A stretch of 64,000 nucleotides of DNA from Brockia lithotrophica. GTDB taxonomy: Bacteria > Bacillota > Bacilli > Thermicanales > DSM-22653. Positions within the stretch are counted from its first letter, which is position 1. The number at the start of each line of letters is the position of its first letter. The stretch covers positions 62,001 to 126,000 of the forward strand of contig NZ_RBIJ01000005.1 in NCBI RefSeq assembly GCF_003633725.1, written 5' to 3'. The translations under genes and the position numbers were made by a program. The notes under the pieces are model-generated. The model was not told the origin of the DNA. It saw nothing but the letters and a program-made list of their open reading frames with translations, and made no database searches. This document shows, in pieces, positions 35,712 to 45,721 of the stretch.

Positions 35712-36361
35712 GTTTTCGCCCCCCCGTGGTTCGGCCTGGCCTCGTCTTCCCCCGCCTCCGTCCGCCCTTCTCCCTCGCGGTAGAGCTCGGTGAGGGCTTC
35801 CTTAATCCGCGCGGCAAACCCCTCCGCATCCTCGCCACTGCGCGGAAAAAGAGGACGTCCGTATACGAGGACCACCCGAGCCGGCCGGATAAAGCGCGCC
35901 CCCTTGGGAAACGCGCGGCCCGTTCCCACGAGGGCAACGGGAAGCACGGGGATCCCCGTCTTAAGGCTCACAAAGGCCGCCCCGTGCTTGAGGGCTGCTT
36001 CCGCAAGTCGCGGGTTGCGCGTGCCTTCCGGAAAGATCCCGACGTTTTTTCCTTCCTGGAGAAGCCGGAGTGCCCGGCGCACGGCGCCGATGTCGTACGC
36101 CTCGCGGTTTACGGGAAAGGCGCCGAAGGCGCGGACGAGCGGCCCCAAAACGGGAGAGGCGAAGAGTTCCTTCTTCGCCATGAAGTAGATGGGCCTGGGG
36201 AAAAACGCGTCGAGATACACCGGATCGAGGGCGCTCTCGTGGTTGCCCACGACGACGTACGTCCCAAGCGGATCGAAGCGCTCCCGCCCTACGATGCGGA
36301 CGCGGTGGTAGGCGCGGATGAACTCGCGCACGAGCGGCCGCAGAAGGTAGAAGTACCACAC
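35708..36361 (-). CDS. plsC: 1-acyl-sn-glycerol-3-phosphate acyltransferase
   Basis: 217 residues. Acyltransferase motifs NHESALDP (block I, the NHxxxxD type), VNREAYD, FPEGTRNP (block III) and IPVLPVALVG (block IV). It acylates lysophosphatidic acid to phosphatidic acid at the membrane. One hydrophobic N-terminal helix. GTG start with GGAGGGG. It lies just downstream of the diacylglycerol kinase homologue, so two phospholipid enzymes are adjacent. In Bacillus plsC is elsewhere. Confidence 0.9.
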   Translation of the reverse strand: MWYFYLLRPLVREFIRAYHRVRIVGRERFDPLGTYVVVGNHESALDPVYLDAFFPRPIYFMAKKELFASPVLGPLVRAFGAFPVNREAYDIGAVRRALRLLQEGKNVGIFPEGTRNPRLAEAALKHGAAFVSLKTGIPVLPVALVGTGRAFPKGARFIRPARVVLVYGRPLFPRSGEDAEGFAARIKEALTELYREGEGRTEAGEDEARPNHGGAKT

Positions 36362-36390
36362 GGAGAACCCCTCCGGAGCCCCTCTTTTCC

Positions 36391-37356
36391 CTAGGGAAGC
36401 ATCGCCATGGGTTCGGGAACTTCCTCGGAAATCCGCAGTTCCTCACGCCCTCGGGGAACGAAGATCCAAAGTCGCCTCGGCTCGACCGTGAGACGAAGGG
36501 GTTCCTCGCCGAGAATCTCCCCGTCTGCCTGCACGGGAAAGGACGCCAGACGAAACCGTACGCGCACGTTTCGACCGCGTAGGACGGTGACGTACGGCGT
36601 CCGCGTGTGCAATCCCGTGTATACGAGGGGAAAGATGAGGAGAAACGGGAGCCGTCCGACGCGGTGGACGACGCACACGTCCACCAATCCGTCTTCTGGA
36701 CTCGCCCCCGGACAAATCCGCATCCCCCCAGCAAAGAAAGGGTGGTTGGAGGCGACGACGAGCCACACGCGGTGAAAGAGGTAGACCCGATCGTCGACGA
36801 CGATCCGGGCGCTCCGCGGACGAAACCGAACCCACTTCGCGAGAAGGAGAAGGACGTACACGAACTTGGAAAGGGAGGTCGGCCAACGTCCGCTTCCCTT
36901 CAGGCGATTTGCCGCGTCGGCGACGACGCCGTCGATTCCCACCCCTGCGGCGTTGAGAAAGTACCGTTCACCTAAACGCCCTACGTCCGCCCTGCGGACG
37001 GTACCCTGAAGAACCGCCTCGAGCGCCGCCTCCCAGGAAGAAAAGCCAATCCCGTGGGCGAGGTCGTTCCCGGATCCCGCGGGGATCACCCCGAAGGGGA
37101 GAGAGGGCGCCGTCCGCAAGAGGGCGTTCACGACTTCGTTTGCCGTTCCGTCGCCCCCTACGGCGACGACGGCGCGGTAACGTCCGGTGCGCAGGACGCG
37201 AAGGGCTGTGTCGTATCCATCGGCCTCGGGGGTCGTAAAGACGGCTTCGTACGCGGTTTGGGACGCACGGAGCCGCCCTTCGACCGCCTTCCAAATCCGC
37301 TCGGCCCGCCCGCTTCCCGCGCGGGGATTTACGACGAAGAGCAGAGGACGCTGCAT
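36391..37356 (-). CDS. Diacylglycerol kinase-family lipid kinase (DgkB/YegS type)
   Basis: 321 residues. VVNPRAGSGRAERIW, the catalytic GGDGTANEVVNALL, and PAGSGNDLAHGIGF are the family marks, with the C-terminal beta domain ending near LTVEPRRLWIFVPRG. It likely recycles diacylglycerol to phosphatidic acid, though the exact lipid is not fixed. ATG 37356 with GGGGGG upstream. It sits between a DUF554 membrane protein and plsC on the same strand with short gaps, likely one transcript. Confidence 0.88.
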   Translation of the reverse strand: MQRPLLFVVNPRAGSGRAERIWKAVEGRLRASQTAYEAVFTTPEADGYDTALRVLRTGRYRAVVAVGGDGTANEVVNALLRTAPSLPFGVIPAGSGNDLAHGIGFSSWEAALEAVLQGTVRRADVGRLGERYFLNAAGVGIDGVVADAANRLKGSGRWPTSLSKFVYVLLLLAKWVRFRPRSARIVVDDRVYLFHRVWLVVASNHPFFAGGMRICPGASPEDGLVDVCVVHRVGRLPFLLIFPLVYTGLHTRTPYVTVLRGRNVRVRFRLASFPVQADGEILGEEPLRLTVEPRRLWIFVPRGREELRISEEVPEPMAMLP

Positions 37357-37372
37357 ACCGATCCCCCCGGCC

Positions 37373-38068
37373 CTACACGAATAGAGCCAACAAGCCTGCG
37401 ACGACCAAGGCGGGCAACATGTTTGCCACGCGCAGGCGCGTGAGCTCGAGCAGGTTGAGTCCGATGGCGAAGATGAGAACCCCCCCGACGGCGCTCACCT
37501 CTGCGGTGATCCTGAGAAGGAGGTCCTCGGAAACCGCGCGCGTAAGCCAGCGTGCGGAAAGCGCTATCGTCCCTTCGTAGAGAAACACGGGAACGGCGCT
37601 CAAGGCGACTCCCGGACCCAACGTGCCCGCAAAGAGGACGGCCGTAAACCCGTCGAGAAACGCCTTGGTGTACAACACATGATGCTCGTTTCTGAGCCCG
37701 CCGTCAAGAGCGCCGACGATGGCCATCGACCCGACGACGTACACGAGAGACGCGGTCACGAAGGCATTGGCTACACCCCCCCGCCTTCCCGCGCTCAGCC
37801 GCGCCTCGAGTTCCCTTCCCAAGGCTTCGAGTTTCCCGTGAAGGTCCCACCGCTCCCCGAGGAGCGTGCCCGAGGCGAGACTCGCGACGACGACGAGGAA
37901 GTGCGGGGACGCGAGAACCATCTGAATCCCGAGGATGGACACGGCGAGGGCGATGCTGCGAAGAACGGCGTCTGCCGTGGACGCCGAGAGGCGAAAGACG
38001 CGCACGCCGAAAAGCGTACCGACGAGTATGGCTGCCGTGTTCACGACGGTGCCCCAAAGTGCGCTCAC
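37373..38068 (-). CDS. DUF554 family membrane protein
   Basis: 231 residues with about six hydrophobic segments. Family features: N-terminal GTVVNTAAILVGTLFG, IQMVLASPHFLVVVASLASGTLLGERWDL, VGSMAIVGALDGGL and KAFLDGFTAVLFAGTLGPGVALSA. Function is unknown. GTG start overlaps the parB stop (GTGA). B. subtilis has other small membrane genes (yyaB-yyaD) in this position. Confidence 0.85.
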   Translation of the reverse strand: MSALWGTVVNTAAILVGTLFGVRVFRLSASTADAVLRSIALAVSILGIQMVLASPHFLVVVASLASGTLLGERWDLHGKLEALGRELEARLSAGRRGGVANAFVTASLVYVVGSMAIVGALDGGLRNEHHVLYTKAFLDGFTAVLFAGTLGPGVALSAVPVFLYEGTIALSARWLTRAVSEDLLLRITAEVSAVGGVLIFAIGLNLLELTRLRVANMLPALVVAGLLALFV

Positions 38069-38937
38069 CGAGCCCCGCCCTTCCCCACGAGGAGTTCGGC
38101 GATGCGCTCCAGGTCCTCGCGATCGAAGAAGGCGATCTCTACCGCCCCCGCCGCACCGGAAGCGCGGATCCGCACGGGTGCGCCGAGCGCTTCGGACAGT
38201 TCCCGCTCGAGAACCGCGTATTCGGACGGGCGTCCCGCCGTTTCCTCACGCCGCACAGTGCTGCGACTTCCCCGCCTCTGTCTGCGGAGGAATTCCTCGA
38301 GCCTGCGCACGCTCCAGCCCTCGCGCACGACGCGATCCGCGAGCTCGCCGATCGTCCGGGGGTCTTCGAGTCCCGCGAGCATCTTCGCGTGTCCCATGCT
38401 GAGCGTTCCACGTGAAACATATTCCTGAACCCGCTCGGGAAGGGCGAGAAGGCGGAGGTAGTTCGCCACGAGCGAGCGGCTCTTCCCCATCTTGCGCGCG
38501 ACCTCGTCCTGCGTGAGGGAAAAGCGTTCCATGAGCGCGCGGTACGCGCGGGCGATCTCGATGGGGTCGAGGTCTTCCCGCTGGACGTTTTCGATGAGCG
38601 CGACCTCCATCATCGTCGCGTCGTCAAAGGAGCGAAGGACCGCCGGAATCCGCTCCAGTCCCGCCAATCGCGCGGCGCGCACGCGGCGCTCGCCGGCGAT
38701 GATCTCATAGGCCTCACCCCCCGCGAGTGGCCGCACGAGGATGGGCTGAAGGACGCCGTGCTCGCGAATGGAAGAGGCGAGTTCCTCCAACGCCTCGGCG
38801 TCGAACGTGCGCCTGGGCTGGTACGGGTTGGGCCTTAGGGAATCGAGGGGAATCTGGACGACTTCCTCTCCCTCACGTACTTCGAGGGTGGGAAGGAGCG
38901 CGTCAAGGCCGCGCCCAAGGGCCGACTTTCTTTTCAT
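38065..38937 (-). CDS. parB: Chromosome partitioning protein ParB (Spo0J)
   Basis: 290 residues. Starts KRKSALGRGLDALLPT, then PLDSLRPNPYQPRRTFD, the CTP-binding GERRVRAARLAG, ENVQREDLDPIE, and the helix-turn-helix FSLTQDEVARKMGKSRSLVANYLRLL. It loads on parS as a CTP-dependent clamp and recruits SMC near the origin. ATG 38937 lies inside the soj 3' end (35-base overlap) with GGGAGG about 12 bases upstream. A parS-like site lies within the gene, as in B. subtilis spo0J. Confidence 0.95.
   Translation of the reverse strand: MKRKSALGRGLDALLPTLEVREGEEVVQIPLDSLRPNPYQPRRTFDAEALEELASSIREHGVLQPILVRPLAGGEAYEIIAGERRVRAARLAGLERIPAVLRSFDDATMMEVALIENVQREDLDPIEIARAYRALMERFSLTQDEVARKMGKSRSLVANYLRLLALPERVQEYVSRGTLSMGHAKMLAGLEDPRTIGELADRVVREGWSVRRLEEFLRRQRRGSRSTVRREETAGRPSEYAVLERELSEALGAPVRIRASGAAGAVEIAFFDREDLERIAELLVGKGGAR
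38404..38419. promoter_or_regulatory. parS site within parB
   Basis: CGTTCCACGTGAAACA matches the consensus TGTTTCACGTGAAACA at 14 of 16 positions. It lies in the coding part of parB, the same place as a B. subtilis parS. Confidence 0.85.
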
Positions 38938-39694
38938 GTTGTTCGAGCACCTCCCGCGCAAGCTCTACGTACTGTTCGGCTCCCTTGGAACGCGGATCGT
39001 ACACGGTGATCGGAAGCCCGTGGCTTGGAGCCTCGCTCAATCGGACGTTGCGCGGAATGATGGAGCGGTACACCTTTTCCTTGAAGTAGCGCTTCACCTC
39101 TTCTACGACCTGAATGCTCAGGTTCGTCCGCGCGTCGAACATCGTGAGGAGCACGCCTTCGACGGTGAGCTGCGGATTGAGGTGCTTTTGCACGAGGCGA
39201 ATCGTGTTGAGGAGCTGACTCAGCCCTTCGAGGGCATAGTACTCACATTGAATGGGAATGAGAACGCCGTCCGCCGCCGTGAGGGCGTTCACCGTGAGCA
39301 AGCCCAGGGACGGCGGCGAGTCGATGTACACGAACTCGTAGGCGTCCCGAATTCGCTCCAGGGCGCGCCGAAGGCGAAGCTCGCGCGACATGGTGGGAAC
39401 GAGTTCGATTTCCGCCCCGGCGAGCTGAATCGTAGAGGGAAGGACGTCCAAGCCTTCCACCGCCGTGGGGCGCACGACCTTCTCGGGGGGCACTTCGTTG
39501 ATGAGGACGTCGTACACGTCGAATGTGACGTCCGCCTTGCTCACGCCTACCCCACTCGTCGCGTTCCCCTGAGGATCCATGTCCACGAGGAGGACGCGCT
39601 TCCCGAGCATCGCGAGGGCGGCCGAAAGGTTTACGGCGGTCGTCGTCTTGCCCACTCCACCCTTTTGGTTTGCGATGGCGATTACCCGCCCCAC
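38903..39694 (-). CDS. soj: Chromosome partitioning ATPase ParA (Soj)
   Basis: 263 residues. Deviant Walker A ANQKGGVGKTTTAVNLSAAL, LLVDMDPQGNATSG, YIDSPPSLGLLTVNAL and the late ARTNLSIQVVEEVKRYF. It forms ATP dimers on DNA, is stimulated by ParB and, in Bacillus, controls DnaA. GTG start with GGGAGGAAGC. It follows noc by 17 bases; noc-soj-parB order is the Bacillus one. Confidence 0.96.
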   Translation of the reverse strand: MGRVIAIANQKGGVGKTTTAVNLSAALAMLGKRVLLVDMDPQGNATSGVGVSKADVTFDVYDVLINEVPPEKVVRPTAVEGLDVLPSTIQLAGAEIELVPTMSRELRLRRALERIRDAYEFVYIDSPPSLGLLTVNALTAADGVLIPIQCEYYALEGLSQLLNTIRLVQKHLNPQLTVEGVLLTMFDARTNLSIQVVEEVKRYFKEKVYRSIIPRNVRLSEAPSHGLPITVYDPRSKGAEQYVELAREVLEQHEKKVGPWARP

Positions 39695-39711
39695 GCTTCC
39701 TCCCTACCTCT

Positions 39712-40563
39712 CTACGCCCGTTTTCGCAACACGACGCGGAGGACGACCTGTCCCTCCTCGACGTGTTCTTCCACCTCCGCGTCGATCCCGGCCTCCCGCA
39801 CCATCTCCACCGCTCGTCGCAAGGTATTCAAGGCAATGCGCAGATCGCGAGCGACACCGCGCGTATTCCCGCGAAATACGCCCTTTGCCCCCTTCCGCGA
39901 CGTTCCCCGCTTTCCCTCGACCAGTGCCCGCACGCGTGCTTCCGTCTCTTTGACCGTGAGCTCGCGCTCCGTGATTTCCGCCAAAAGCCTGCGCAGCGCC
40001 TCCTCGTCTGTCACGGCGAGAAGCGCCCGGGCGTGGCGCTCGGAAATCCTGCGCTCCGCGAGCGCCTCTTGCACGAACTCCGGCAGGGATAAGAGCCTGA
40101 GCTTGTTGGCGATCGTCGATTGGCTCTTTCCGAGCTCCCGGGCGAGGGCCTCTTGCGTCAGGCCGTGTAGCTCCATGAGTTTCTGGTAGGCGATCGCTTC
40201 CTCAATCGGCGAAAGCGACTCGCGCTGCAGGTTTTCGATGAGGGCGAGGGCCGCCGCCTCGCGATCGCCGAGCTCGCGCACGATGGCAGGGATCGTGGGA
40301 AGTCCTAGGCGCTTCACCGCCCGAAGGCGCCTCTCCCCGGCGATGACCTCAAATCCCTCCCCGACCGGCCGGACGACGATGGGCTGGATGAGGCCGTGGC
40401 GGCGAATCGTCTCCACGAGTTCGTCGATTCCCTCGTCGGAAAAAACGCGCCTCGGTTGGTACGGCCCGGGAAACACCTTGTCCACAGGGAGTTCCTGTAC
40501 GCGCTCCGCGGGAACTCGGTCCCCGCCCGACTTCCCCCAGAGTCGCCTAAGCGGTCCGGACAT
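39712..40563 (-). CDS. noc: Nucleoid occlusion protein Noc
   Basis: 283 residues, a ParB-family protein. It has a membrane-targeting N-terminus with PLRRLWGK, PYQPRRVFSDEGIDEL, GERRLRAVKRLG (CTP site) and the helix-turn-helix LTQEALARELGKSQSTIANKLRLL. Its recognition helix region (QSTIANKLRLL) is the Noc type, different from parB of this window. It binds dispersed Noc sites and stops Z-ring assembly over DNA. ATG 40563 with GGCGGAGGAAG. Noc is a Bacilli marker. A perfect candidate binding site lies in walK. Confidence 0.93.
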   Translation of the reverse strand: MSGPLRRLWGKSGGDRVPAERVQELPVDKVFPGPYQPRRVFSDEGIDELVETIRRHGLIQPIVVRPVGEGFEVIAGERRLRAVKRLGLPTIPAIVRELGDREAAALALIENLQRESLSPIEEAIAYQKLMELHGLTQEALARELGKSQSTIANKLRLLSLPEFVQEALAERRISERHARALLAVTDEEALRRLLAEITERELTVKETEARVRALVEGKRGTSRKGAKGVFRGNTRGVARDLRIALNTLRRAVEMVREAGIDAEVEEHVEEGQVVLRVVLRKRA

Positions 40564-40652
40564 CTTCCTCCGCCCCTACCGATCACCAAGTGTACTCCTT
40601 CTCTTTGTTCTCCTCGGGATCGGCGCTTTCCTGCCGGCCCCGCACCCGAAGG

Positions 40653-40668
40653 CGTTTCACGTGAAACA
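40653..40668. promoter_or_regulatory. parS site between rsmG and noc
   Basis: CGTTTCACGTGAAACA matches 15 of 16 positions of the parS consensus. It lies four bases past the rsmG stop in the 109-base rsmG-noc spacer, about 6 kb left of oriC. Confidence 0.92.
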
Positions 40669-40672
40669 TCGA

Positions 40673-41362
40673 TCAACCTCGCTTTTCGGGCCGCCGCCGG
40701 AACCAGAGGAGGACGCGTTCGCCAAATCCCTCGGGGAGAGAGAGCGTCTCTTCCCCGAAGAGATCCCAGAACGCCTCGATTTCCGTCCGTGCTGCGGGGA
40801 TCTCTTCCCGAACCCCGGGACCTTTCATGGCCAAAAAAACTCCCCCCGGAGACAAAAGGGGACGCACCCAAGGGAGCAGACGCGCGAGCGGCGCAACAGC
40901 CCGGGCTACCGCGAAGCGGTGCCGTTCCGGGTGCGACCGGGCGTAGTCCTCAACTCGCGCGTGCAGGACCTCGACCCCTTCGAGCCCGAGGCGTCGGACG
41001 ACCTCGCGGACGAAGAGCACGCGCTTCCGCGTAGCCTCGAGACCCAAAATCCGGAGGGAGGGCCGGAGGATCTTCATGGGGAGGGAGGGAAACCCGGCTC
41101 CCGTCCCCACGTCCACCAAGAATTCCTCCTGCGGAAAGTAAGGCGAAAAGAGGGGGGTAAGGGAATCCCAAAAGTGCTTGACGTATACCCCGAGGGGATC
41201 CGCAATCGCCGTGAGGTTGACGCGTTCGTTGGCGCGAACGAGGAGGGTGTAGTAGGTGCGAAAGGCCTCGCGACGCCATCCGTCCAATTCCACCCCACGG
41301 GCAGCCAGAAGCGCGGCGAGGAGTTCCTCGCTTCGTTGGAGCTCCTGGGAAACGTCGTTCAC
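40673..41362 (-). CDS. rsmG: 16S rRNA (guanine527-N7) methyltransferase
   Basis: 229 residues. AdoMet motifs [17 protein letters not shown] and [14 protein letters not shown], with [20 protein letters not shown] and [13 protein letters not shown]. It methylates G527 of 16S rRNA. GTG start overlaps the mnmG stop (GTGA). Standard mnmG-rsmG pairing next to the origin. Confidence 0.95.
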   Translation of the reverse strand: MNDVSQELQRSEELLAALLAARGVELDGWRREAFRTYYTLLVRANERVNLTAIADPLGVYVKHFWDSLTPLFSPYFPQEEFLVDVGTGAGFPSLPMKILRPSLRILGLEATRKRVLFVREVVRRLGLEGVEVLHARVEDYARSHPERHRFAVARAVAPLARLLPWVRPLLSPGGVFLAMKGPGVREEIPAARTEIEAFWDLFGEETLSLPEGFGERVLLWFRRRPEKRG

Positions 41363-43257
41363 CGCGTCGCCTCCTTCCGCCGCTCCCGCTGCGCGAGGTA
41401 GACGAGGAGGGCCGAGACATCTGCCGCATGCACCCCGGGCACGCGGGCCGCTTGCCCCACCGTAAGGGGACGAACGCGGCGGAGCTTTTCCCGCGCCTCT
41501 TGCGAGAGGCCTGGAACGGCGTCGTAGTCCAAGTCGGGGTCGAGGCGTTTGTCCTCCAGGCGGCGCATGCGCGCGACTTCCTGGGCCTCCCGCGCGATGT
41601 ACCCTTCGTACTTTGCCTCGATCTCCACAGCCTCGGCCACGTCGCGCGGAAGCGGAGAAGGCGGGGGCAGGACCCGAAGGAGGTCGGTGAACGAAACGTC
41701 GGGCCGTCGGAGGTACTCGTAGGCCGAGAGCGGTTCCCGCGGAACGGGAAGGCCGTGGGCGCGGAGCACCTCCTCGTCCCCCGGACCGACGCGCAGGGTG
41801 GTTAGGCGGCGTCGCTCGGCCTCGATCGCTTCGACCTTTGCGAGGTAGGCGCGATAGCGCTCCTCGGACACGAGCCCCACCCGGTAGCCGACGGGAACGA
41901 GGCGGCGATCTGCGTTGTCGAACCGGAGGAGGAGGCGACGCTCCACGCGCGACGTGAGCATGCGGTACGGTTCGTCCACGCCGCGCGTGACGAGGTCGTC
42001 GACGAGGACGCCGATGTATGCCTGGTCGCGCCCCAAGACGAGTGGCGGCTCCCCAAGAACGAAGCGGGCGGCGTTGATCCCCGCGAGGATTCCCTGGGCG
42101 GCCGCCTCTTCGTACCCAGAGGTCCCGTTAATCTGCCCAGCGGTGAAGAGGCCACGCACACGCTTCGTCTCGAGGGACGGCCAGAGCTCCAAAGGGTCTA
42201 CGGCGTCGTACTCGATCGTGTAGCCGACGCGGAGGATGCGCGCGCCTTCCAATCCGGGAATGGTTCGCAAAAGTTCCCGCTGTATGTCTTCCGGAAGGCT
42301 CGTAGAAAGTCCCTGCACGTACACTTCGTACGTATCTGCACCGTCAGGCTCGAGAAAGATCGGATGGCGTCCGCGGTGGGGAAAGCGCACGATCTTTTCC
42401 TCGATCGAAGGGCAGTAGCGGGGCCCTACGGCGTCCATGGCCCCGGAAACCTGAGGTGCCCGATCGAGGTTGAGACGGACAATTTCGTGCCCCGGAGGGG
42501 TCGTGTACGTGAGGTACGTGGGAAGCCCCGCGCTCGTAAGCCCTTCCTCCGCCCGCGACGTGTAAGAAAAGTAAGGGGCATCGGGATCGGGATCTTGCCG
42601 TTCGAGGCGCGAAACGTCGATCGTCCTTCCGTCGAGACGGGGCGACGTGGACGTCTGAAGCCGGAGCACGCGAAAGCCAAGCCGAACGAGTTGCTCCCCC
42701 AAGGCGCGCGCCGCGGGCAGGTTCTCCGGACCGCTCGGGGTGCGGCGTTCCCCAACGATGACCACGCCGTTCAAAAACGTCCCCGTGGCAAGGATGACGG
42801 CCGCCGCCTCGTACACGGCTCCCGTATCCAAACGCACCCCGCGGACGCGCCCGTCGGCGACGTCGAGTGCCACCACCGCCCCTTGCCGCAGGTCGAGTCC
42901 CGGCGTTTCCTCGAGGACGCGCCGCATGTACCGCGAATACGCCGCCCGGTCGACCTGGGCGCGGAGCGCGCGAACGGCCGGACCCTTACTCGTGTTGAGC
43001 ATCCGCCTCTGAAGGGCGGTCCGATCGGCCGCCCGGGCCATCTCCCCTCCGAGGGCATCCAGCTCTCGAACCATGTGGCCCTTTCCGGGGCCACCTATCG
43101 AGGGATTGCAAAACATCCGGGCGATGAAGTCCAGGTGCAACGTGACGAGGAGCGTACGTCGACCGAGGCGCGCAGAGGCGAGGGCAGCCTCTACGCCGGC
43201 GTGCCCCCCTCCTACGACGATCACGTCGTACGCTCCTGCCCAAAAGCCTTCCGCCAC
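41359..43257 (-). CDS. mnmG: tRNA uridine-34 5-carboxymethylaminomethyl modification enzyme MnmG
   Basis: 632 residues, normal length. FAD motif [55 protein letters not shown], the FAD-contact block [21 protein letters not shown], and the C-terminal helical MnmE-binding domain. With MnmE it modifies wobble uridine in several tRNAs. The open frame extends far upstream into mnmE, but GTG 43257 has GGGGGG with six bases of spacing and gives the usual short N-terminus. It follows the mnmE stop by 17 bases. Confidence 0.96.
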   Translation of the reverse strand: MAEGFWAGAYDVIVVGGGHAGVEAALASARLGRRTLLVTLHLDFIARMFCNPSIGGPGKGHMVRELDALGGEMARAADRTALQRRMLNTSKGPAVRALRAQVDRAAYSRYMRRVLEETPGLDLRQGAVVALDVADGRVRGVRLDTGAVYEAAAVILATGTFLNGVVIVGERRTPSGPENLPAARALGEQLVRLGFRVLRLQTSTSPRLDGRTIDVSRLERQDPDPDAPYFSYTSRAEEGLTSAGLPTYLTYTTPPGHEIVRLNLDRAPQVSGAMDAVGPRYCPSIEEKIVRFPHRGRHPIFLEPDGADTYEVYVQGLSTSLPEDIQRELLRTIPGLEGARILRVGYTIEYDAVDPLELWPSLETKRVRGLFTAGQINGTSGYEEAAAQGILAGINAARFVLGEPPLVLGRDQAYIGVLVDDLVTRGVDEPYRMLTSRVERRLLLRFDNADRRLVPVGYRVGLVSEERYRAYLAKVEAIEAERRRLTTLRVGPGDEEVLRAHGLPVPREPLSAYEYLRRPDVSFTDLLRVLPPPSPLPRDVAEAVEIEAKYEGYIAREAQEVARMRRLEDKRLDPDLDYDAVPGLSQEAREKLRRVRPLTVGQAARVPGVHAADVSALLVYLAQRERRKEATR

Positions 43258-43274
43258 CCGCTCACCCCCCACTT

Positions 43275-44678
43275 TCACTTTCCCACGCAAAATCGAGAGA
43301 AAATCTGGCGTACGAGGTCCTCGCCGACGTCGATCCCGAGGATCGCCCCGAGTCGCTCGGACGCCACGCGCAGGGGCAGGGCCACGAGGTCTAAGGTCGC
43401 CCCACTCCGCATCGACGCCTCCGCCTCGGCCAGCGCCGCCTCCGCCTCCTCCGCCAGACGGAGATGCCTCTCGTTCACGAGAAGAACTCCCTCCCAACCC
43501 CCGTCCCCGAGAACCGAAAGCCGAAGCCGATCTTCCAACTCCTCCAGTCCTTCCCCCGTGGCCGCCGACACAAAGACGATCGGCGAACTCGGCACAAGTT
43601 CGGCCAAACGCCGGTCTTCGAGTCGTCGGGGCAGGTCCGACTTGTTCACGACGACGATCGTCGGAACGGACAACGAGGCGACATACCGCGCGATCTCTTC
43701 ATCCTCCTCGTCGAGAGGTGAGCTTCCGTCTACGACCAAGAGGACGAGATCCGCCTCGCGCAGCGCCTTCCGCGCGCGCGCGACACCGATGCTTTCCACC
43801 GGATCCTCCGTGGCGCGCAGCCCCGCAGTATCCAAAAGGCGAAAGCGGAAGCCCGCGAGCTCCAGCTCCCCCGTGACGACGTCGCGCGTCGTCCCCGGAA
43901 CGGGTGTCACAATCGCCCGCTCTTCACGCAACAAGGCGTTGAGGAGGGAGGATTTTCCGACGTTGGGACGTCCCGTAAGCACGACCGCCGGTCCTTCGCG
44001 CACGAGACGGGCGAGAGCCTTTCCCCGAAGGAGGTCTCCGACACGCCGGCGGAGGACTTCCAAGCGCCGAAGAAATTCCTCTCGATCGATCTCCCCTTCG
44101 TCGTGCTCAGAAAAGTCGAGTTCGAGCTCTACCTGCGCCCTCAGGGCCTGCGCCTCTTCGAAAAGCCCGCGAACCACCTGCGATACGTCGCCCGCAAGCT
44201 GGCGCAACGCGAACCGGCGTGCGTGTTCCGTCCGCGCGCGGATGAGGTCGAGGACGGCCTCCGCCTGGGCGAGGTCCAGCCGACCGTTGAGGAAGGCGCG
44301 AAGCGTAAATTCCCCGGGCTCCGCAAGGCGCGCCCCGGCAGAGAGGACAGCCCGAAGTACGCTCCGGAGGACGAAAAAGCCGCCGTGGCCCTGAATCTCC
44401 ACGACGTCTTCGCGGGTAAACGTGCGGGGCGCCCGCATCACGAGGACGAGGGCTTCGTCGAGCACTTCCTCCGTACGCGGGTCTACGACTCGCCCGTAGT
44501 GTACGGTATGGGAGGGGGCGTGGGCGAGGCGGACGCGGCCGCGAAAGACCTTGTCCGCGACGGCTACGGCCTCGGGCCCCGACAGGCGAACGATGCCGAT
44601 GCCGCCCTCCCCCGGCGGGGTGGCGATGGCCGCGATCGTGTCGCCCCGTACCACCGCAGCTTCGGCGCTGTCCTTCAC
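43275..44678 (-). CDS. mnmE: tRNA modification GTPase MnmE
   Basis: 467 residues. N-terminal folate domain [25 protein letters not shown], helical domain, and G domain with [17 protein letters not shown], the loop [15 protein letters not shown] and NKSD, ending with the functional C-terminal FCVGK. It works with MnmG on U34 of tRNA. GTG start overlaps the yidC stop (GTGA). The jag (khpB) gene that lies between yidC and mnmE in most Firmicutes is missing. Confidence 0.96.
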   Translation of the reverse strand: MKDSAEAAVVRGDTIAAIATPPGEGGIGIVRLSGPEAVAVADKVFRGRVRLAHAPSHTVHYGRVVDPRTEEVLDEALVLVMRAPRTFTREDVVEIQGHGGFFVLRSVLRAVLSAGARLAEPGEFTLRAFLNGRLDLAQAEAVLDLIRARTEHARRFALRQLAGDVSQVVRGLFEEAQALRAQVELELDFSEHDEGEIDREEFLRRLEVLRRRVGDLLRGKALARLVREGPAVVLTGRPNVGKSSLLNALLREERAIVTPVPGTTRDVVTGELELAGFRFRLLDTAGLRATEDPVESIGVARARKALREADLVLLVVDGSSPLDEEDEEIARYVASLSVPTIVVVNKSDLPRRLEDRRLAELVPSSPIVFVSAATGEGLEELEDRLRLSVLGDGGWEGVLLVNERHLRLAEEAEAALAEAEASMRSGATLDLVALPLRVASERLGAILGIDVGEDLVRQIFSRFCVGK

Positions 44679-45490
44679 GCCTCCCGCTCCCCCCCCTCCT
44701 TCGGAGACCCCTTCTCCCGGCGGCGTCGGAGGAGGAGGAGTTCGTAGATGAGGTACGTCTGGAAGAGGGAGAAGAGGTTCGTCATCACCCAGTAGAGGGA
44801 AACGGCGCTCGGCAGACTCAAGGCGAAGAAGAAAATGAGCGCCGGAGAGAGGTAGAGCATCCCCCGCTGCATCGCGAGCTGTTCCTTCGGCAGCTTTACG
44901 GGGGAAACCTTTTGGGTGTAGCGAAATTGAACTTCGCTCATCACCAAGGTGACGAGGCCCGCAAGCACCGGCAGGATGTACAGAGGATCAGGCGTTCCGA
45001 GAGGAAACCAGAGAAAGCTCGCCCCGTGGATGTGCGGGCTTCTGCGAATTGCGTCGTAGAGGCCGATGATCACCGGAAACTGCAAGAGAAGCGGAAGGCA
45101 ACCCGACGCCGGGTTGATGTCATGCTCGGCGTAAAACTTCACGAGTTCCTGGCGCAGCCGCTCCGGATCCTTGCGGTACTTTTCTTGGATCTTTTGGATT
45201 TCAGGTTGAAACTCCTGGATCCGCATCGAGTTCTGGTACTGCTTGGCGGCAAAGGGAAGAAGGAGGAGGCGCACGACGACCGTCACAGCGAGGATGGACA
45301 ACCCGTACGAACCCCACAAAATCGAGGCAAACCAGTCGAGGAGGAGGTAGATCGGGTAGACAAAGAACGCGTCCAAAAACCCGTTGCGCGGATCGGGAGG
45401 GACGTTCACGGGGGCACCGCATCCGCCCAAGAACGCCACCCCAAAGAGCACGAGCGCCAGAAGCGCACGGCGTGTCGACGACCTCCGCAT
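44675..45490 (-). CDS. yidC: Membrane protein insertase YidC (Oxa1 type, lipoprotein)
   Basis: 271 residues. Lipoprotein signal with lipobox FLGGC (C24), five membrane segments and the insertase core: VVVRLLLLPFAAKQYQNS with the groove Arg, PASGCLPLLLQFPVIIGLYDAIR, and LYWVMTNLFSLFQTYLIY. It inserts proteins into the membrane alone or with Sec. The C-terminal tail is short and basic. It follows yidD by 18 bases in the rpmH-rnpA-yidD-yidC cluster. Confidence 0.95.
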   Translation of the reverse strand: MRRSSTRRALLALVLFGVAFLGGCGAPVNVPPDPRNGFLDAFFVYPIYLLLDWFASILWGSYGLSILAVTVVVRLLLLPFAAKQYQNSMRIQEFQPEIQKIQEKYRKDPERLRQELVKFYAEHDINPASGCLPLLLQFPVIIGLYDAIRRSPHIHGASFLWFPLGTPDPLYILPVLAGLVTLVMSEVQFRYTQKVSPVKLPKEQLAMQRGMLYLSPALIFFFALSLPSAVSLYWVMTNLFSLFQTYLIYELLLLRRRREKGSPKEGGEREA

Positions 45491-45508
45491 TGCGCTTTGT
45501 TCACTCCT

Positions 45509-45718
45509 CTACGGAACCGGATCGTACCCACCGGGGTGGAAGGGATGGCAACGCGCGACCCGCTTGGCCCCCAACACAAGCCCCTTGACGACCCCGTACT
45601 TTTCCACGGCCTGGACCGTGTACTCCGAGCACGTCGGATAAAAGCGGCACGAAGAAGGTTTCAGGGGGGACACGTACCTCTGGTAGGCGCGGAGTGTTCC
45701 CAAAACAATCCTCCTCAC
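45509..45718 (-). CDS. yidD: Membrane protein insertion efficiency factor YidD
   Basis: 69 residues. Conserved [24 protein letters not shown] and [20 protein letters not shown] in pieces, with three Cys. A small amphipathic membrane-associated helper of YidC. GTG start three bases after the rnpA stop. The rnpA-yidD-yidC order is common in bacteria, although in B. subtilis yidD is elsewhere. Confidence 0.95.
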   Translation of the reverse strand: MRRIVLGTLRAYQRYVSPLKPSSCRFYPTCSEYTVQAVEKYGVVKGLVLGAKRVARCHPFHPGGYDPVP

Positions 45719-45721
45719 GCC

